DNA from: Rhizobium sp. 2MFCol3.1
GTDB taxonomy: Bacteria; Pseudomonadota; Alphaproteobacteria; Rhizobiales; Rhizobiaceae
Length of the DNA stretch: 64,000 nucleotides
NCBI RefSeq assembly: GCF_000377565.1
Contig: NZ_KB898373.1
Span: 1 to 64,000, forward strand
Direction: 5' to 3'
Positions 61,305 through 64,000 of the stretch are shown piece by piece. The translations under genes were made by a program, and so were the position numbers. The notes under the pieces are model-generated. The model saw only the letters and a list, made by a program, of their open reading frames with translations. It searched no databases and was not told where the DNA came from. Positions within the stretch are counted from its first letter, which is position 1. Each line of letters starts with the position of its first letter.

Positions 61305-62336
61305 ATGACCGTCTCCCTTAATCGCCTCTCGCAGGCCGCCGCGTTCGGCGCCATGCTTCTTGCCGCGACATCGCTCGCTTCGGGCGCCAAGGCGCAGGAA
61401 GATGAGTCCGAAGGGATCGTCGTCTACAATGCCCAGCACCAGAGCCTCGGCCAGGAATGGGTGGACGCCTTCACCAAGGAAACCGGCATCAAGGTGACGA
61501 TGCGCCAGGGTGGCGACATGCAGTTCGCCAACCAGATCATCCAGGAAGACGAGGCGTCGCCCGCCGACGTGTTCCTGACCGAGAATTCGCCGGCGATGAC
61601 CTTGGTCGATGCCGCAGGGCTGTTTGCGCCGATCGACAAGGCAACGCTCGACCAGCTGCCGGAAGAGTTTCGCCCGAAGGACGGCATGTGGGCCGGCATC
61701 GCGGCGCGCTCGACCGTGTTTGCCTATGACAAGACCAAGCTCACCGAGGACAAGCTGCCGAAGTCGATGATGGATCTCGCCGATCCGGCCTGGAAGGGCC
61801 GTTGGGGTGCATCCCCCGTCAACGCCGATTTCCAGGCGATTGTCAGCGCGCTCTTGCAGCTGAAGGGCGAGGAGGCGACGGCGGCATGGCTGAAGGGCCT
61901 AAAGGAAAACGCCACCTCCTACAAGAGCAACACCGTTGCCATGAAGGCCGTGAACGCTGGTGAGGTCGAAGGCGCGCTCATCTATCATTACTACTGGTTC
62001 GGCGATCAGGCGGCGACCGGTGAAAACAGCAGCAACGTCGCGCTGCATTATTTCAAGAACCAAGATCCGGGCGCCTTCGTCAGCCTGTCGGGCGGTGGCA
62101 TCCTGAAGTCGAGCCAGCACCAGAAAGAGGCGCAGGCGTTCCTGAAGTTCATCACCGGCAAGGCCGGCCAGGCGATCCTGAAGACCGGCACATCCTATGA
62201 ATATGCCGTCGGCAAGGGCGCGGCTTCCAACGAAAAGCTGGTGCCGATGGCTGACCTGCAGGCGCCCGTTGTCGATGCCTCGCAGCTCAACAGCAAGAAG
62301 GTGGTCGAGATGATCACCGCCGCCGGCCTGATCTAG
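61305..62336 (+). CDS. fbpA: Iron(III) ABC transporter, substrate-binding protein
   Basis: 343 residues. GGAGGG stands 6 bases before the ATG at 61305, and a signal peptide ends near ASGAKAQED. The mature protein is an FbpA/AfuA-type ferric binding protein: IVVYNAQHQSLGQEWVDAF, the DVFLTENSPAMTLVDAAGLFAP region, and the C-terminal twin Tyr in LIYHYYWF that coordinate iron. It collects Fe3+ in the periplasm for the permease that follows after about 140 bases. The ICE box upstream fits iron control. Confidence 0.93.
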   Translation: MTVSLNRLSQAAAFGAMLLAATSLASGAKAQEDESEGIVVYNAQHQSLGQEWVDAFTKETGIKVTMRQGGDMQFANQIIQEDEASPADVFLTENSPAMTLVDAAGLFAPIDKATLDQLPEEFRPKDGMWAGIAARSTVFAYDKTKLTEDKLPKSMMDLADPAWKGRWGASPVNADFQAIVSALLQLKGEEATAAWLKGLKENATSYKSNTVAMKAVNAGEVEGALIYHYYWFGDQAATGENSSNVALHYFKNQDPGAFVSLSGGGILKSSQHQKEAQAFLKFITGKAGQAILKTGTSYEYAVGKGAASNEKLVPMADLQAPVVDASQLNSKKVVEMITAAGLI

Positions 62337-62474
62337 CGGCTGCCAATCGGTCGCGGGTGCTTCGGGCGAAAACTATTGCTTTTGGCTCAAGAAAACCTTA
62401 GGGCAGGACGATAAAGGGCAACTGCTTTCCAACGGCGGTTGCCTTCCTTTTTCAGCGTGTCAAAGGCGGCGGTC

Positions 62475-64000
62475 TTGCTGCAGGACAACAGATTTCTCAA
62501 CTCCGGCCAGAACGCGCCGGCAGCCCGGCCGGCACTGAAGCTGGCGCCGCCGCGTCGGCGCATGCCGTATATGCCGGTTGTCGCCTTCGCCGCCATCGTC
62601 GCCTTCTTCAGCCTCGTTCCTCTCGGCTTTATTGCCTGGATCACTGTCGATGTCGGCTGGGAAACGGTGAAGCAGCTGGTGTTTCGCCCGCGCGTCGGCG
62701 AGCTGCTCGTCAATACCGTGTTTCTCGAAGTCATCACCGTGCCGCTGTCGATCGTGCTGGCGGTGACGCTTGCCTGGATCACCGAGCGCACCGATGTTCC
62801 CTTCGCGCGCCTATGGGCCTGGCTTGCCGTGGCGCCGCTTGCCGTGCCGGCCTTCGTGCATTCCTACGCCTGGGTCAGTCTGGTGCCAGGGATGCGCGGG
62901 CTGCAGAGCGGCGTCTTCGTTTCGGTGCTCGCCTATTATCCGTTCCTTTATCTTCCCGTTGCAGCGGCCCTTCGCCGGCTCGATCCGGCGATCGAGGATG
63001 CGGCTGCCTCGCTGGGGCTCGGGCCCTGGGCGGTGTTCTTCCGCACCGTCCTGCCGCAGCTTCGGCTCGCCATCTGCGGCGGTTCGCTCCTGATCGCACT
63101 GCACCTGCTGTCGGAATACGGGCTCTTCGTGATGATCCGCTTCGACACGTTTGCGACCGCGATCGTCGACCAGTTCCAATCCGCCTATAACAGCCCGGCT
63201 GCCAATATGCTCGGCGGCGTGCTGGTCGCCTGCTGCCTGCTTCTGCTCGCGATCGAGGTTTTGGTGCGCGGCAACGAGCGCTATGCCCGCGTCGGTTCCG
63301 GCTCGGCGCGCCCGGCCGATCGCCGCCGTCTCGGCTGGTTCGCTGTGCCGGCGGTGCTCCTGCCCCTCATCGTCGCGGCACTGACGCTCGGTGTTCCCTT
63401 CGTCACGCTGGTGCGCTGGCTTTATCTCGGCGGCGCCGGCATCTGGCGTGTCGAAGTCGGCAATGCCTTCGTGCAGTCGATCGTGCTGGCGTTTGCCGGC
63501 GGCATTCTGGCGACGATCGCCGCGGCCCCGATGGCGTGGCTCTCGGTGCGCGCGCCGGGCCGCGTGCAGCGCGTGCTCGAAGCCTGCCATTATTATGTCG
63601 GCTCGCTGCCGGGTGTGGTCGTGGCGCTGGCGCTGGTGACGATCACCGTGCGCCTCGTGCTGCCCCTCTACCAGACCTTCGCGACGCTGCTGCTTGCCTA
63701 TATCCTGCTCTTCCTGCCGCGCGCCATGGTCGGCCTTCGCGCCAGCATCGCACAGGCGCCGGTGGAATTGGAGCGCGCCGCGATGGCGCTCGGGCGCACG
63801 CCGGGCCAGGCGGTGCGGCAGATCACCATGCGGCTTGCAGCGCCGGGTGCTGCGGCCAGCATCGCGCTGGTGGCGCTCGGGATCACCAACGAGCTGACGG
63901 CAACGCTGATGCTCTCGCCCAACGGCGTCGAGACGCTGGCCACGAAATTCTGGTCGCTCACCAGCGAGATCGATTACGTCGCCGCCGCCCCTTACGCCTT
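62475..64000 (+). CDS. fbpB: Iron(III) ABC transporter, permease (partial, runs off the window)
   Basis: At least 508 codons; no stop before 64000. It shows the FbpB architecture of two fused permease halves, with about ten membrane segments in the part seen. An EAA-type loop is visible in EDAAASLGLGPWAVFFRTVLP and the second in LERAAMALGRTPGQAVRQITM. The start is uncertain: TTG 62475 follows AAAGGCGG by about 8 bases and is used here; GTG 62457 and ATG 62562 are in frame. It moves Fe3+ released by FbpA across the inner membrane. The third gene, an ATPase, is expected past the window end. Confidence 0.92.
   Translation, partial: MLQDNRFLNSGQNAPAARPALKLAPPRRRMPYMPVVAFAAIVAFFSLVPLGFIAWITVDVGWETVKQLVFRPRVGELLVNTVFLEVITVPLSIVLAVTLAWITERTDVPFARLWAWLAVAPLAVPAFVHSYAWVSLVPGMRGLQSGVFVSVLAYYPFLYLPVAAALRRLDPAIEDAAASLGLGPWAVFFRTVLPQLRLAICGGSLLIALHLLSEYGLFVMIRFDTFATAIVDQFQSAYNSPAANMLGGVLVACCLLLLAIEVLVRGNERYARVGSGSARPADRRRLGWFAVPAVLLPLIVAALTLGVPFVTLVRWLYLGGAGIWRVEVGNAFVQSIVLAFAGGILATIAAAPMAWLSVRAPGRVQRVLEACHYYVGSLPGVVVALALVTITVRLVLPLYQTFATLLLAYILLFLPRAMVGLRASIAQAPVELERAAMALGRTPGQAVRQITMRLAAPGAAASIALVALGITNELTATLMLSPNGVETLATKFWSLTSEIDYVAAAPYA

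Overview
The window is about 62-64% GC by eye, densely coded on both strands, and has the gene content of an alphaproteobacterial chromosome. Family-level features point to Rhizobiaceae (Rhizobium, Agrobacterium or Ensifer-like): an RpoH2-type sigma factor with an EcfG-type promoter, a SAM-II riboswitch before metA, a phaR/phaAB locus beside rpmF, an Irr-type iron box, and an aminoacyl:carrier-protein ligase cluster. I saw no insertion sequence, phage gene, CRISPR array, tRNA or rRNA.

Layout. 1-9.6 kb: amino-acid ABC importer (minus strand), DeoR regulator and MFS transporter, ispG, a LysE exporter, ispA, mtgA and a glutathione transferase. 9.7-13.8 kb: rpmF, a small membrane protein, phaR, then phaA-phaB, and two very short hydrophobic ORFs. 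13.8-19.1 kb (minus): an amino-sugar operon (gntR, SIS-domain isomerase/deaminase, nagA), galM, and metA behind a SAM-II riboswitch. 19.2-26.2 kb: an SbmA/BacA-like ABC protein whose ATPase motifs are degraded, a periplasmic protein, a SnoaL-like protein, a Uup-type ABC-F protein, thiamine pyrophosphokinase, an OmpW porin and a MarR regulator. 26.2-31.4 kb: a DHA2 drug exporter and a TPP-riboswitch-controlled thiBPQ operon. 31.7-39.5 kb: an M48 lipoprotein protease, rpoH2, carD, fdxA, an Hsp15-like S4 protein and a large SUV3-like helicase. 40.2-43.7 kb: two small envelope/stress proteins and a complete EF-P lysylation set (efp, epmA, epmB).

The most unusual part is 43.9-54.4 kb. A carrier protein, an acyl-CoA-dehydrogenase-like flavoprotein, a stand-alone aminoacyl:carrier-protein ligase, a DUF1839 protein with a possible papain-like Cys/His/Asn set, a GH2 beta-mannosidase-like enzyme, and a 1103-residue fusion of a Wzx-type flippase to two alpha/beta-hydrolase domains lie in one direction. 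A GT4 glycosyltransferase faces them. I propose that the cluster loads an amino acid on a carrier protein, modifies it, and transfers it to a glycan or glycolipid that the flippase exports. The final product of this kind of cluster is, as far as I know, not described.

54.5-61.2 kb holds a lone Lrp/AsnC ligand domain, a divergent LysR regulator and a pipecolate-route lysine catabolic set (hglS/DUF1338, amaA-like, amaB-like, dpkA-like). From 61.2 kb to the window end is an iron(III) ABC importer (fbpA and the first part of fbpB) with an Irr-type ICE box upstream. Start codons were re-chosen from ribosome-binding sites and family N-termini; several genes use GTG or TTG.
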